From Planoprotostelium fungivorum (Eukaryota; Evosea; Variosea; Cavosteliida; Cavosteliaceae): a DNA stretch of 64,000 bases. Position 1 is the stretch's first letter; the number at the start of each line of letters is the position of its first letter. The notes under the pieces are model-generated. The model was not told where the DNA came from. It did no database searches and was given only the letters and a program-made list of their open reading frames with translations. Made by a program: the position numbers and the translations under genes. Location: the NCBI GenBank assembly GCA_003024175.1, contig MDYQ01000477.1:1-64000 (forward strand), written 5' to 3'. Positions 1 to 11,949 of the stretch are shown one piece after another.

Positions 1-1361
1 GGTCTCACCCACGACCAAAACTTTGGCAAAGATCTTCTTCACGGAAGAATCGGTGAACGGTGGTAAACCGGTCAGAAATTCGAATAGGACGGCACCTGCT
101 ACCGTTACATTTAAATTTTGAATCTCGCGGCTCACCCAGAGACCACAGATCGATGGCAGTGCCGTGTTCTTTGTTGGTCAACACTTCGGGGGCCAGGTAA
201 TCTGGCGTGCCCCACAGGCTTTTTTTCTCCGACACGCTGCTCTTCCTCGTCTTTGGATGGAGGAGAGCTGGTATCTCACTTTCTATCCACGACATCAGCC
301 ACGATCCTCATCACTTGGTCAGAAGATGACTCACTTCCGGGCTCCGCATCGACTTCGGATAGTCCAAAGTCCGTCAGCTTCAGATGTCCCTCTCCATTCA
401 GAAGGATGTTGTCTGTCACCGTGAGCCAATGCGACGGTGAGGTGATGTCACCTGGTTTTAAATCTCTGTGGACGATACCTATGCTGTGGAGATACTCCAA
501 AGCCAAGAGAATCTCTGCGATGTATCGTCGTGACATCTCTTCAGGAAAGGTGCCCATGTTCTTTAACAGGGAACCTAGATCACCGCCGATCATGTACTCC
601 ATCACGAGAAAAAGGTATTCCTGACGAGACTAAATGTCGTAGATTAGACGGATTTACCTCTGAATCAAATGCGTAATAGAGTTCTACGACGGAATGGTTG
701 ACAGTGGAAGCCATGATGTCTCTCTCCAGGATCACTTGGTTCATCATGTTCTTGTGAATCTGTGCAGTCGATCATCTTTCTGTTGCGAGTGGTAGCTTCT
801 CCTCTTACCATCTCGCTCTTTTTCAGTACTTTGATGGCATAGATGTCACCCGTTCTTTTCTTCTTTCCAACATAAACACGTCTGATATGCAAGAGTCAAA
901 CGGTGAAACATTACCATCCTCTTCTCACCCGAAACCTCCCTTGGATATCGGCTTCAAAATTTCAAAGTCTTGAATGGACAACTGGTCAGGCTTCTGATAA
1001 AAGATGCATCAGCAGCCAGTCGACGTGAAGGTGGTATCGATTCACCTCTTCCACGCTCTTCCCTTTTAACCTGAGTAAGCCAATGAAATCCCAGAGACCT
1101 TCGAATCGTCAGCTAAAATGGACGGAACATCCTGTGCAGTGCCGCCTCTAATCATCCCCACCTCTTCGGGACAGGTCAGCTTGAATCTTCTGCTGATTCT
1201 AAATGCAACATGTGAGCCAACGGTTCACGATACGCCACGTGTAACTCTCTCACCTTTCTCAGCCTCTCAGCACATTCGACAGAATGTCTCTGTAGCTCTT
1301 GCACCAAGATCTCCTTCTCACAGATGCGACAGATCACATCTTCCTGCCGTTCCGGATTCAT
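1..1361 (-). CDS. IREH1/RIM15/MAST-like AGC serine/threonine kinase, 3' part cut by window edge
   Basis: An AGC-family kinase spread over at least six short exons. Nearest the start is a C2HC finger (CRICEKEI, then H and C, about residues 11-29), which in the plant IREH and yeast Rim15 families precedes the kinase domain. The kinase begins at [14 protein letters not shown] (near 940-990). It continues with the beta-3 lysine in YAIKVLKK (about 830), HRDLKP (about 470, with an intron directly after KPG/D), LTDFGLS (about 365), and [12 protein letters not shown] (about 215). All catalytic residues are present, so an active kinase is expected. The C-lobe ([11 protein letters not shown]) runs to base 1 and the gene is truncated by the window. 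The ATG at 1361 is a plausible start, but an upstream exon cannot be excluded. The neighbouring DUSP12-like gene ends at 1735 on the same strand. Family assignment is firm; the exact orthologue is not. Confidence 0.8.
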
Positions 1362-1734
1362 CCCTCGTCTATATCGTGCTCATGCGTCTGTCCTCTAACC
1401 TTCTGTGAGTGCTGGTCAGCCGTTAGGTGATTCGTTACCAGAGCAACGCGCCTATTCTTAGTCTGTTCTCCTCTTCGTGTATCGCGATACAGATAATCCT
1501 GGCTGTAGAGCCCTCTTCTCTATAGGACGGATGCTGTGTCTGTAATGATAATGTGTAAGGCTAAGGTGTCACTATTGTGCGGTTAAAGCTGTCGTCTCAT
1601 AGCCTCAACGCTGGCGAGATATTTCGGAGTTGCCATAGGACGCCAATTTTTCATTTTTCAACAGCATCCACGTGATGATCGTGACCACCTCTTTTCAGTT
1701 CTCTTTACCATTGCTCTTTGTGACTCTCTCAAAT

Positions 1735-3218
1735 TTATTCGATCGATCTGATGATCTTCGCATCCACGTTCTTCTTCTGAACTTGAAAGCATGGTGTCTG
1801 CCAGGCCCTACATGGTTCAATATTCTATTTTCGTCGGATAACAGATATATATCCCATGATCATATGTGTCGGTATGATCGATGATGGTGATCGTATGTGA
1901 TCACTATGATGTAAACGTCCAGTAGATGTGAGTTCATGAGTGATTGACGATGATGGTCTAATGATCAATGAGGATGCCGATGATCATCACCCGCACGAAC
2001 ACTGTCCTCCACTCCAACTGAACGTCCCCACTTTGTTTCCACATTTTGGACATCCAATCTTCCCCTCCACTCCTTCGTTTCCCTCCATCATCCAGGTCAC
2101 CTCCTCCGTTCAGAAAACGACTCGGCGCGTTGTAGACGCCACCCACCACGTCTGTGTCGATGAACCACGAGGTGCAGTTGTTTTCTACTTCTTCGGTGGA
2201 GATGTGGTGGGTCCTGTTTCGTTTGAATCTTTGAGACGTGAACGATGAATGAGAGACCTCTTGCGGTAGCCGAAGGCCGTCTGACCTCTACCGATCTCAT
2301 GATCTTTGATGCCGTCATCATCGAAGAGCTTCAGTCTGCACTTTCTGCAGTGGTAGCTCTGTGAGATGACCTTCTCTTCCTTCGTGGAGATCAGATCGCA
2401 TGCGATGTCATTTATTCACTTGGTGATCTGGTGTCTCCGTCACGATCTCATCTTCCACGGTCTCGTCTTGTCCCGTCGACACCGATTCTTCTGTCGTTGT
2501 CTCTTCTACATCATCTTGTCATCAACATGCATCTCTAGACCTGTACCTGTCTTCGCTTGTGTTGATTCCTCCACCAATTTCTCCTCCACTGGAAGGTTTT
2601 CCACCGTCTTGACAGTCTCTTGAGTCGGTTCTGTGATCTGTTCCTCTTTCGGTTTCAACAGGCTCTCATAATGTCTCTTGAGATGTGCGGCATGAGTGGC
2701 AGTTGGTACGGCATTTCTCTTGGCTTCTCTGACCAGCTCTAATGATTCCTTCAGTGTGATGTATTGGGGTTTCAATCGGTGGACGATGTACGACATCATG
2801 AAAGCGGCTGTGAGGATCAGTGGACGAAATGAACGATGGAATCTGACCTGCACCAGACATGTCGTCGACGCTACGAAGAGATCAGACAATGTATGATGGA
2901 GATGGAAGTTGAAGTTTCGCACCCAAACAGAAAAACGGCGGTGCCTTCCTTTTGTCCCTTCTCGATGAACTCATTCACCTGTTTGAACCTTCCAGATACT
3001 TCATGTGTAGACAATTGAGGATCGTTGACATCTTCCACTCTGAATATCTCAAAATCGATCGAGTGAGACTTTGGTAACTGAGATCTCCTCTCTGGACGTT
3101 CGATGACAATCAGATGGCTGATGTCTAATTCATATCGCAGTAATTCTCTGTCTGAAGCGGTAGTTTCAGTGCCTATGTAGAGACCCGGAAAGATCTTTCC
3201 GTATGATTGGGTCGTCAT
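1735..3218 (-). CDS. DUSP12/Yvh1-like protein with degenerate phosphatase site and intact zinc-binding domain
   Basis: A spliced gene starting MTTQSYGKIFPGLYIG, a typical dual-specificity phosphatase N-terminus. The active-site loop is split by an intron (donor near 2922, acceptor near 2843). The spliced product reads VFLFGFHRSFRPLIL where the family has HCxxGxxRS, so the catalytic Cys is Gly, His is Phe and Gly is Arg, while the Arg is kept. An acidic linker follows, then the Yvh1/DUSP12 zinc domain: YHCRKCRLKLF (about 2340), CTSWFID (about 2170), GCPKCGNKVGTFSW with QCSCG (about 2000), and a last exon WQTPCFQV ending at 1735. Yvh1 is known to act in 60S ribosome maturation through the zinc domain, independently of phosphatase activity, so the loss need not abolish function. 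The splice reading is mine; the zinc domain assignment is strong. Confidence 0.8.
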
Positions 3219-3495
3219 GATGTGTTCCGTCGTTCTTTGCTTTTCTCAAGTCGCAATAATTTGGGATAATCTTTTATTCAAGTTGAATCACATTTCGTGT
3301 GGGCAATCATCCTGTCTTGATAATAGACAGGACACTCTCATCTCGATCGAGAGGAGAATCTTGTGAATTCTCCACAGCACGAGACAGGCTGCTCATCAGC
3401 TGATTAGAGTTCCACGTGAAGCGTGACTTGCAGTCGCGATCCATTGGTGATGTTACAACATAAAAAGGTAATAAAAATTTATAAAATCGCGCTCA

Positions 3496-6400
3496 TCACG
3501 CCTCAGCGAGAGGATTCAACTTGGTCGCCGGGCGATATCCCCTGTTGCTCATCAACATGCTTCCGTTATAGAGGTTCTCGTTGTCGTGATCCTCCATGGC
3601 TATCGTCGTTTCTCCTCTGAACGGTCCCTCTCTCAACATATCTGCCACCTCGGGCATCTTAGGTCTCCGTCCGGCCTCTCTGTTGGTGCTGACGTCGTTC
3701 AGTGACGTCACACCACGTCATCACATTCACCATTCGGTGTAGGTCCTTCTCATGAGAGGTGGCCAGTCTTTGGCGGGTTGTAGATTAGGTCCTCTTTCCA
3801 CTCTCTCTCTCACTTCTTCTTCTCTGCTCTCACTGTATGGCTGTGTGCCTGACTGCATGCACTCGTACAGCATCATACCGAAAGACCACACGTCACTCTG
3901 TACTCTTGTCACCTTCTGTGATAGAGAAGAAAATAGACAAAGAGAGAAAGAAGAGTCACCTTGTAAGTACATCTTCCATCAGACAACAGCTCTGGTGCCT
4001 GTCTCTGTTCAGTTCATGTTCTGTTGGATGGATATCGATATGAGAGTGAAAGTGTCTCACCATCCAACGAGGTGACAGCTCTGCGATGTCACCCTTGTTC
4101 AGCACACACGGCCTCCTACTGTAGCCCAGAGAGCACACCTTTCCTCTCAGCTCATCGTTCTCACTGTACAGCAGCACTTTCGATGCAGAGAGGTTGCAGT
4201 GCACGAGGTCGTTCTCATGCATGTAGATGAGAGCGGAAGCTACGTCCATCAATCTGTTTGACGTTCATCAGCATCATCTCACGTTCGATCGTGATCATCA
4301 CGATGGCTCATCATCGATGATCATCACACGATGTCATCATGACGATAAAGATAGCGAGAAGGTGATAAGTACACTCACATCTTTGTCAGCCCCGTCTTAT
4401 CATCGTTCTTCTCCACGTAATCTAAGAGTGTACCCATGGGCATATACGTCATCACCATGTACTTCGCTTCGTCCGTGTACGTCGACAGATACTGCACAAT
4501 CTGTGGATGTCGCACTCTCTGTCTCTCTTCAGCTTCCTTTTCTATCTCATCTGCACTACACTCACGAGATAAGCTTGCACTTCTCTCTTGTTCTTCAGCT
4601 CACTCTTCTCTGTCAGCTCTTTCACTGCCACCTGTCCCACCGTCAGATACATCGACTCGCATCGTTGTAGATGGACTCACCATATCACTCGTGTCAGGAT
4701 GACCTCGATAGACTCTTCCACTGATCCTCTCTCCAACTCGAATGCTTCCAGATGAAAACACTTGCATCTTGATGTCTTCCGTTGGATCGTATCTCATTCT
4801 CCTCCTCCTCCTTCCAACTCTTCAGAATGGTTCGGATGCAAATGAATGTTCACGCACCTGACGATGGAGACAACAACGATGATGACGATGGCGATGATGA
4901 TGAGGGAGCAGCCGCCGACGACGGCTGCAATGATGTAGATGGAGGGAAATGTCGACTTTTCTCCTGGTGTCGACGGGCGGTCCACTCTGACCGGACTGAC
5001 TCCCACGGAAAAATTGGTGAGATGATCCGTGCTGCAGGTGATGATGTCGACGTCGACGCTCGTGTTGATGTTGTTCCAACTCTTTGTCGATGCATCAAAG
5101 TACAGACACGTGTAAGCTGATCGATGTGAGATAGAAGGATGAAGAGGTAGACTCACTGTGGTTGGGAGGTAAAAAGCGTGACGCAGTCAAAGTGAAGACG
5201 ATGGGCTGTTCCGTATTTTTCACCGAGATTTCGGTACCGTCAGAATCGATGAGTGATAAACCGATGACATCTGAATATCTGAACGTACGTCATCTTCTCT
5301 TCTATCTTCGACTCTGTGACGAGAGACTCACAGTTCCGTCTGGTTCAAAGTAGAGAGGGTGTTGACAGCTGTAGCTGACATGATGACACTGGCCGTTCTG
5401 TTCTGTGCCTGCAGTATCTGGCTCATCACTTGTCCCGTGATCTTCACTTGTGCTCTTCCTGCAGATAGATCCACGCTCGCGTTCTTCTTATCCACCTTGT
5501 ACGTACATCAGTCATTCCATCATAACAAAGAAGTAAGGTCTGTCATCACCTTGATGCCCGATAGACTTAGATTCCCCGCAGTCAAAGTGTAGTTGTCTCT
5601 TCCTCTCAGCATGACTGTGGTCAGATCGTCCAGCAGCTGAAAGAAGCTGGAACCGTTCGACTGGGTGGAATTCATGAGGCCGCTCATCATGTCCTTCGCA
5701 TCTGCCTCGCTGACGGTGGCGTTCGATGCGATCAACTATACGCGTCAGTACATCATTCTTCACTCTCCACGATGGAGACGATTGAGTAGAAACAGTGTGG
5801 ATATGTCACCTGATCGAGTTGGTTGCGTAAAAAGTTGAAGGACAAGGTGAGGCTCTTCGATTCATCGACCGGGTAGAGAGATAAATCGTCGACGGCAAAG
5901 TCGTTACCACCCGAACCCGGAAAACTATCGTACAAGGTCACATTGACTTGATTTGTCTCGGCCAGGAATAAGAAGGAGAAGTAGTTCCAGCGAGGGTAAC
6001 CGATGGTGGGTGTGTCCAACTGTGGTGTAGTCTTGCTGTTTCCGTTCGAATGAGTGATATTGATATACAGCTGAGGTGCGGCAGAGCTGATTCCCATATT
6101 GAGAACGTAGAAGGAGAAGAGGTAGTAAGTGCCCGGGGTCACGTTGAATGTCTTTGTGAAGACGTCGCCCTTGTCTAGAGGATCTAATACTAAGAGTGTA
6201 GAATTACCGTCACCTGTCTCATTTCAATCTCGTGAAGAGACGATGTGTGATGATGATGTGGAGTCTCATCTGAAACTCACCGGTGTGATCGGAGGCATCG
6301 AGCCAACCACCATTCCACGTGGGAGGCTGAGTGATGATGCAGTAAGCAGGAAAGCCGCTCCACGATGATGAACCGTCCTTCCACACCAGGGTGGTCACCA

Positions 6401-7347
6401 AGTTATAGTCGTCGACGTGGCTCTGGCTCGCTCCAAAGGATATATTGTATCCTCTGGAATCGCTGAGATTGATGTCACCCGACAGATAGAGAGTCTGTGG
6501 ATAGTTGTGCAGTGTAGAGTTGTACGTCCAGCTGTCGTACTGCAGCCACGTCTGCACTCGTATGCCATTCGGTCCTACAGGAACAGATCTGAGAAGAATT
6601 GAGTCACGTGACAGGACATGGACAGAGGGAAGTGTCTCACGTGATGTTATAGAGGATGCTGAAGTTCTTCTTTTTGGTGATGAGCTGGTCTCCGAGAGAA
6701 AAGACTTGCAGAGAAGAAACATTGAGGCTGTCTCTCAACCACACAGAAAGGTTGTAGAAGGTGTCGTTACCGCTGTAAGAGATGGAGCAGGTGAGATTTG
6801 CGGTCTGCCCAAAGGTGACGGGAGTAGATGAGAGTGGTTTGCAAATGAAGTCGTTGAGGATGTTTCTGACCACAGAGATGTTCACAGTAGATGAAGTCTT
6901 TACAAGTCAGATCATGGGAGAATCAGTGTGACTCACCCCACCCGCAAATGATATACTCAGTGTAGAAAGGTTGTAATTGACCCAGTGACTCCGATCGATC
7001 GGCCATATCACGAAAGTTTGATTGTTCGAGATTATATGCTGAAAACCGTTTGTGAATCCTCCCTTCTGTCCACTCTGAGATAAGCCAGAGTTGCGAGAAC
7101 CTATTATCCCCAAAATGCCGCCTGAGGTCTCATCGGCTAATGTCCAAGGATCTTGTGTGGAAAGGGTGATGCTCTCTTCTGAACAATTGAATCCATTGAA
7201 ATAGACCTGCAACTGGAATGTCTTTCCAATGGGCAGACTTGAAGGGAATCCGCAGAGTTGAATAGTACATGAATTTATCGTTCTGAATATGTCTTGTGAT
7301 ACAACTACAGAGAGTAGAAGAAAGAAGATGGAAAGTCTCCTCTCCAT
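3496..7347 (-). CDS. Receptor pseudokinase with GAIN/GPS-like module, copy A
   Basis: First of three tandem paralogues. A signal peptide (MERRLSIFFLLLSVVVSQ) is followed by an ectodomain rich in N-x-S/T sites. It contains a strongly conserved exon (IRVQTWLQYDSWTYN, about 6560), a jelly-roll-type segment with NDFAVDDLSL (about 5890), a helical GAIN-A-like part (about 5520-5735) and a GPS-like motif CLYFD...W...TCSTDHLTNFSVGV (4998-5110). Then come a 25-residue transmembrane helix (about 4870-4920) and a cytoplasmic protein-kinase fold: GERISGRV loop, VAVK lysine (about 4620), HCNLSASKVLL instead of HRDxxxxN (about 4190), CSLGYS instead of DFG (about 4130), SPRWMAPE and SDVWSFGMM. Catalytic Asp, loop Asn and DFG Asp are all replaced, so it is predicted to be catalytically inactive. 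The tail carries ENLYNG. About ten or more exons. The role is inferred to be a cell-surface signalling scaffold. Confidence 0.8.
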
Positions 7348-7524
7348 GCTTCCTTCCTTCGAAATATGCCCTTCAGGAACACACCATCAACCTTTCTGCC
7401 TGTCAGAAAATAAATCCGCGATCGGTTTGAAAGCGTTCATTTATTCTTTGTACGCCGCGACTTCTCTTCCTCACGCGAACGATGCGACTGGCTCTGAGAA
7501 CTATCGAACCACACGTTTTGTCCT

Positions 7525-10500
7525 CTATTCTTTGTCTTGGTACACGTTATCTAATTCGAAAGGCTGTCGCATCACCGCACTTCCCCTCTCTGTTCCTTGT
7601 GTTAACATCTCAGCCACGTCTGTTGACCTCGGTCTCTCATCCATTTTGTTTGTACTGCAATTCGGTTCAGTGAGGTTATACAGCACATCAAAATCACCAT
7701 TCGGAGAATATTCTTGCAAACAGGGCTGGCCAGTCTTTGGCGGGCTGTAGACTGAGTCCTCTCTCCACTCTCTCTCTCACTTCTTCTTCTCTGCTCTCAC
7801 TGTATGGCTGTCTGCCTGACTGCATGCACTCGTACAGCATCATGCCAAAAGACCACACGTCACTCTGCTCACTTGTCACCTTCTGCATAGACAAAGAGAG
7901 AAAGAAGAGTCACCTTGTAAGTACATCTTCCATCAGACAACAGCTCTGGCGCCTGTCTCTGTTCAGTTCATGTTCTTTTAATGGATGTTCAATTGATGTC
8001 TTCGTCCATCATCAAGTCATCGGCGGAAGATAACGAAGAAGATCATGTTCTGTTGATGGTGTATCGTGATGATGACGCCAAAACTCTCACCATCCAACGA
8101 GGTGACAGCTCTGCGATGTCGCCCTTGTTCAGCACACACGGTCTCCTGCTGTAGCCCAGAGAGCACACCTTTCCCCTCAGCTCATCGTTCTCACTGTACA
8201 GCAGCACTTTCGACGCAGAGAGGTTGCAGTGAACGAGGTCGTTCTCATGCATGTAGATGAGAGCGGAAGCTACGTCCATCAATCTGTTTGACGTTCATCA
8301 GCATTCTGCACGATGGATATCAACATCACATAAGAAAGATGGACGGTCTCACATCTTCGTCAGCTGTTCCTCCTCGTATTCCTTTCTTACGTAGTCCAAC
8401 AGTGTACCCATGGGCATGTATGTCATCACCATGTACTCTGCATCACCCGTGTATGTCGACAGATACTGCACAATCTGTGGATGTCGCACTCTCTGTCTCT
8501 CTTCAGCTTCCTTCTCTATCCCATCTGCACTACACTCACGAGATAAGCTTGCACTTCTCTCTTGTTCTTCAGCTCACTCTTCTCTGTCAGCTCTTTCACT
8601 GCCACCTGTCCACCGTCACCTCTTCTTCCATCACAATGATCGACTCGTATCGCTGTAGATCGACTCACGATATCGCTCGTGTCAGGATGACCTCGATAGA
8701 CTCTTCCATTGATCCTCTCTCCAACTCGAATGCTTCCCGGTGAAAACACTTGACCTACATCCACCCCCACCATCTCGTCAGTCAGCATCCTGGTTGCTCT
8801 CCTCTTTCTCCTGCATTCTCCATGAGATTTCACCACTCCATCTACAACTCACCTGAGGACAAACAATACGACGAGTAGGAGGATCAATAGGAGGAGAGAT
8901 CCACCCGCGGCGGGGGCGATGATCCAGGCCAAGTGTACGGGTTCGGCCTTTGACTGGTTGTTACTTTCTCCTGTGGTACTCGTTCCACCAGGCGTCGTAT
9001 CGATATCGACCGGTGTATCTTCTGCTATCTTCTTCACCCCGATAGAGAAATTCGTCAGGTGATTCGTGCTGCAAGTGATGATTGTCGCGTTGTAGACGGT
9101 CGCATTGTAGACGGTCGCGTTGTAGACGGTCATATTTTCATATTCTGTGGTGATATTGTTCCAGATCTTCGTGAGAGGATCGTAGTAGAGACATTCGTAA
9201 GCTGTCTTCGATGAGAGAGAACCAAAAATAGAACCGATACTGACCGTGATGGATGGGCAGAGGAGATGTGGTAGAGAGAGTGAATACGATGGGATGATCC
9301 GTGTTGTTGACTGGGATCTCTGTACCATTCGAATCGATGAAAGTCAATCCCACAACGTCTGAATAACTGCTTCCACGTCAGTCTGTCCTCGAGAAGATGA
9401 CGACTCACAGCATCGTCTTGTTCAGATCGGGCAAGACATCGATGGCGCTCGATGGGGTGGAAGACATGACGACATCAGCCGTACCGTTGTGATTCTTCAA
9501 TATCTGATTCAAAACTCCACCACTGATCGACACTCGAGCGGTTCCGGCTGATAAATCGACGCTGACGTTCTGATTTACCTTTTGTCGATGTCAATCGTCT
9601 AGATCGATGATGTTATACCTTGATGCCCGACAGACTGACATCGTCTGCGCTGAAATCGTATCGACTTCTCTCTCTCAGGAGTAGTCTGCTCAGCTTGTTC
9701 ATCAGTCGAAATAGGCTGACGTCGTACGATAAACTGACGTTCCTCAGACTCGCTATCATGTCCACCGCCTCTGCATCAGAGATGCTTCCGTTCACTGCCA
9801 ACTGCGATGAACGTCAGTCCATGATAAGAAGAACGAGTGATTCACTTGAATTAATCTCTCCAAGAGGGGTGACGCGTGATAAGTGAAATTCCCGGTTACA
9901 GTCCAACCGAGATAATCGAGGGTAAATTGGACTGTTCCGGAACCTGGTGTGACTGAAGAGGTCAATGTTGATAAGTGTTTCACATGATAGACTCACTCGT
10001 AGGGGCATCGCAGGTGGTCAGACCGTTGGGTTCAGACGATCTACACTCCAGAGGATAGACTATAAAAGAATTTTGATTGTGTATCAGTCTTATAGAGACA
10101 TTGTTCACGGTACCAAAGTATCCCTTCACTCGCAACTGTAACACGTCAAAGATCACCCTCATTCTCACTCACCCCCGTTCCGTTGTAATAGGGAGACCTG
10201 ACACTCGTGATATTCATCTGATGAGACAAAGTGAGAACCCTGTTATCCTCTACCGGATGAAGGGAGATGTCATCGATGGCGAAGTCGTTGCCATTAGTAC
10301 TGTTTGGATAATGATCGTACAAGGTCAAGTTGAGTCGACTAGCTCTGGTCTTGAACATGAAAGAGAAATAGTACCAATGCGAATGATTGAGAGTGGGTGT
10401 GTCGAGCTGCGGAAATAAATCCCTCGTGCAGTCGGCGTAAGTGACGGCGAGTTGTAGTTGTGGTGCGATATCGTTGGGAGGAGCGTATCCCAGGTTCAAG

Positions 10501-11680
10501 ATGTAGAGGCCGAGGACGTAATACGTGTCCGGCGCAACGACAAAGCTCTGGGTGAAGACCATTCCATCCATCCTCGGGTCTATGACCAACACTGTCGAAT
10601 TTCCATCACCTATGGCTGTCACTTTATCGACCGTGTGATGATGGGTGGACTGATGAGAGTTGAATCGATACGATATTCTGAATTTCACCCGTGTGGTCGG
10701 AGGCATCGATCCAATCTTGATTCAGTGGGTAGGGCAGTGGAGTGACGAAATATTGGCTGTTATTCACGAACTGATCTTGTGCGAGAACCTTACCAAAGGG
10801 TACGTCGTATCCTCTGGAATTGCTGGAATTAATGTCACCCGACAGATAGAGAGTCTGTGGATAGTTGTGCAGTGTAGAGTTGTACGTCCAGCTGTCGTAC
10901 TGCAGCCACGTCTGCACTCGTATGCCATTCGGTCCTTCAGGAACAGACCTTGAAAGAATTGAGTCACGTGACATGGACAGAGGGAAGTGTCTCACGTGAT
11001 GTTATAGAGGACGGTGAAAATTTGTCGGCCGGCGATGATCCGATCACCGAGAGAAAAGACTTGCAGAGAAGAAGCATTGAGGCTGTCTCTCAACCACACG
11101 GAGAGGTTATAGAAAATGTCGTCACCGCTGTAAGAGATGGAGCAGGTGAGATTGATTGTCTGTCCCGCGATGAGAAGAGGCGAGAGCTGTCTGCAAGAGA
11201 AATCTTCGAGAAGCTTTCTGACAACGGAGATGTTCACAAGAGATGTCTGAAAAAGTGAGTCCTCGGTCAGACCTTGCTGCCACTCACCGCCCCATTTGAC
11301 ATCAACATCAGAGGAGACACGTTGTGGTTGGCCCAGTAACTCCGATCCATCGGCCACATGGTAAACGACTGGCCTTCAGAGATGTTTGTCATGTTGAATC
11401 CACTTGATAGTCCTCCGGAGGTGTTCTTAATTTTGGTGCCGGTCGCGTCATATACAGCCAAAGGGTCGGCCGTTGCCCATGGATCTTGCATTCTGATGGC
11501 CGGCGATTTGCAGTTCTGTCTCAAGGAGATACTTAGTTTGAGAGGACGCCCGATGGTCCAACCGAACTGAGGCAGTCCATTGATCGTGAAGTTACATCCA
11601 CCAACAAATACGGTCTGTGAGGTATATTGGGTGACGACAACAGGAAGTAAAAGGAACAAGATGGACAGAGCTCCTCTCAT
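7525..11680 (-). CDS. Receptor pseudokinase with GAIN/GPS-like module, copy B
   Basis: Second tandem paralogue, head-to-tail with copy A (178 bases between them). Signal peptide MRGALSILFLLLPVVVTQ; N-glycosylation-rich ectodomain with the IRVQTWLQYDSWTYN exon (about 10910) and NDFAIDDISLHPV (about 10270); GAIN-like helices (about 9613-9801); GPS-like CLYYD...W...TCSTNHLTNFSIGV (9036-9195); a transmembrane helix (about 8870-8950). A 15-nt tandem repeat at about 9083-9130 adds NATVY units just before the second GPS cysteine. The kinase fold has GERINGRV, VAVK (about 8605), HCNLSASKVLL (about 8240), CSLGYS (about 8150) and SDVWSFGMM (about 7855), with the same catalytic losses as copy A. The tail reads ELDNVYQDKE at the C-terminus. 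Kinase-domain DNA is nearly identical to copy A in places, and the juxtamembrane exon is nearly identical to copy C, which points to gene conversion. Confidence 0.8.
9083..9130 (-). repeat. 15-nt tandem repeat coding NATVY units
   Basis: Three adjacent near-identical 15-base units (plus-strand reading gttgtagacggtcgc) lie in the GPS-proximal exon of receptor copy B. On the coding strand each gives Asn-Ala-Thr-Val-Tyr and so one N-glycosylation sequon. Copy C has a single unit at the matching place (VYNATV) and copy A has none, so the expansion is specific to copy B. The frame is preserved. Confidence 0.9.
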
Positions 11681-11949
11681 GGTGCCTGCTCCGATTCGAG
11701 TGGTTTAGGTAGACTCTACTTACGGGATATTCAGGATGTGTATCCCCTTTGTCCGAGATGTAACTGCTTTCGGTCCGATATTTTATACTGAATGCTCCAG
11801 TTTGAGAAATTTTCAATCAATGACGGCCTTGTATTTAATAATACCTCGCACGCAGATAAATAAAACCCAATGATGATCCATCCAGCGTGGGATATCACGA
11901 GCATCATCCATTCTATCCTAACAAGTACAGGTGTCTTTATATCCAATGC

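Noticed and set aside
2871-2925. Read-through reading of the DUSP12 loop ending IIHC, as if it held the catalytic His-Cys
   Set aside because: The His-Cys is about ten residues too late for the fold, and a stop follows within five codons; the spliced reading aligns without gaps.
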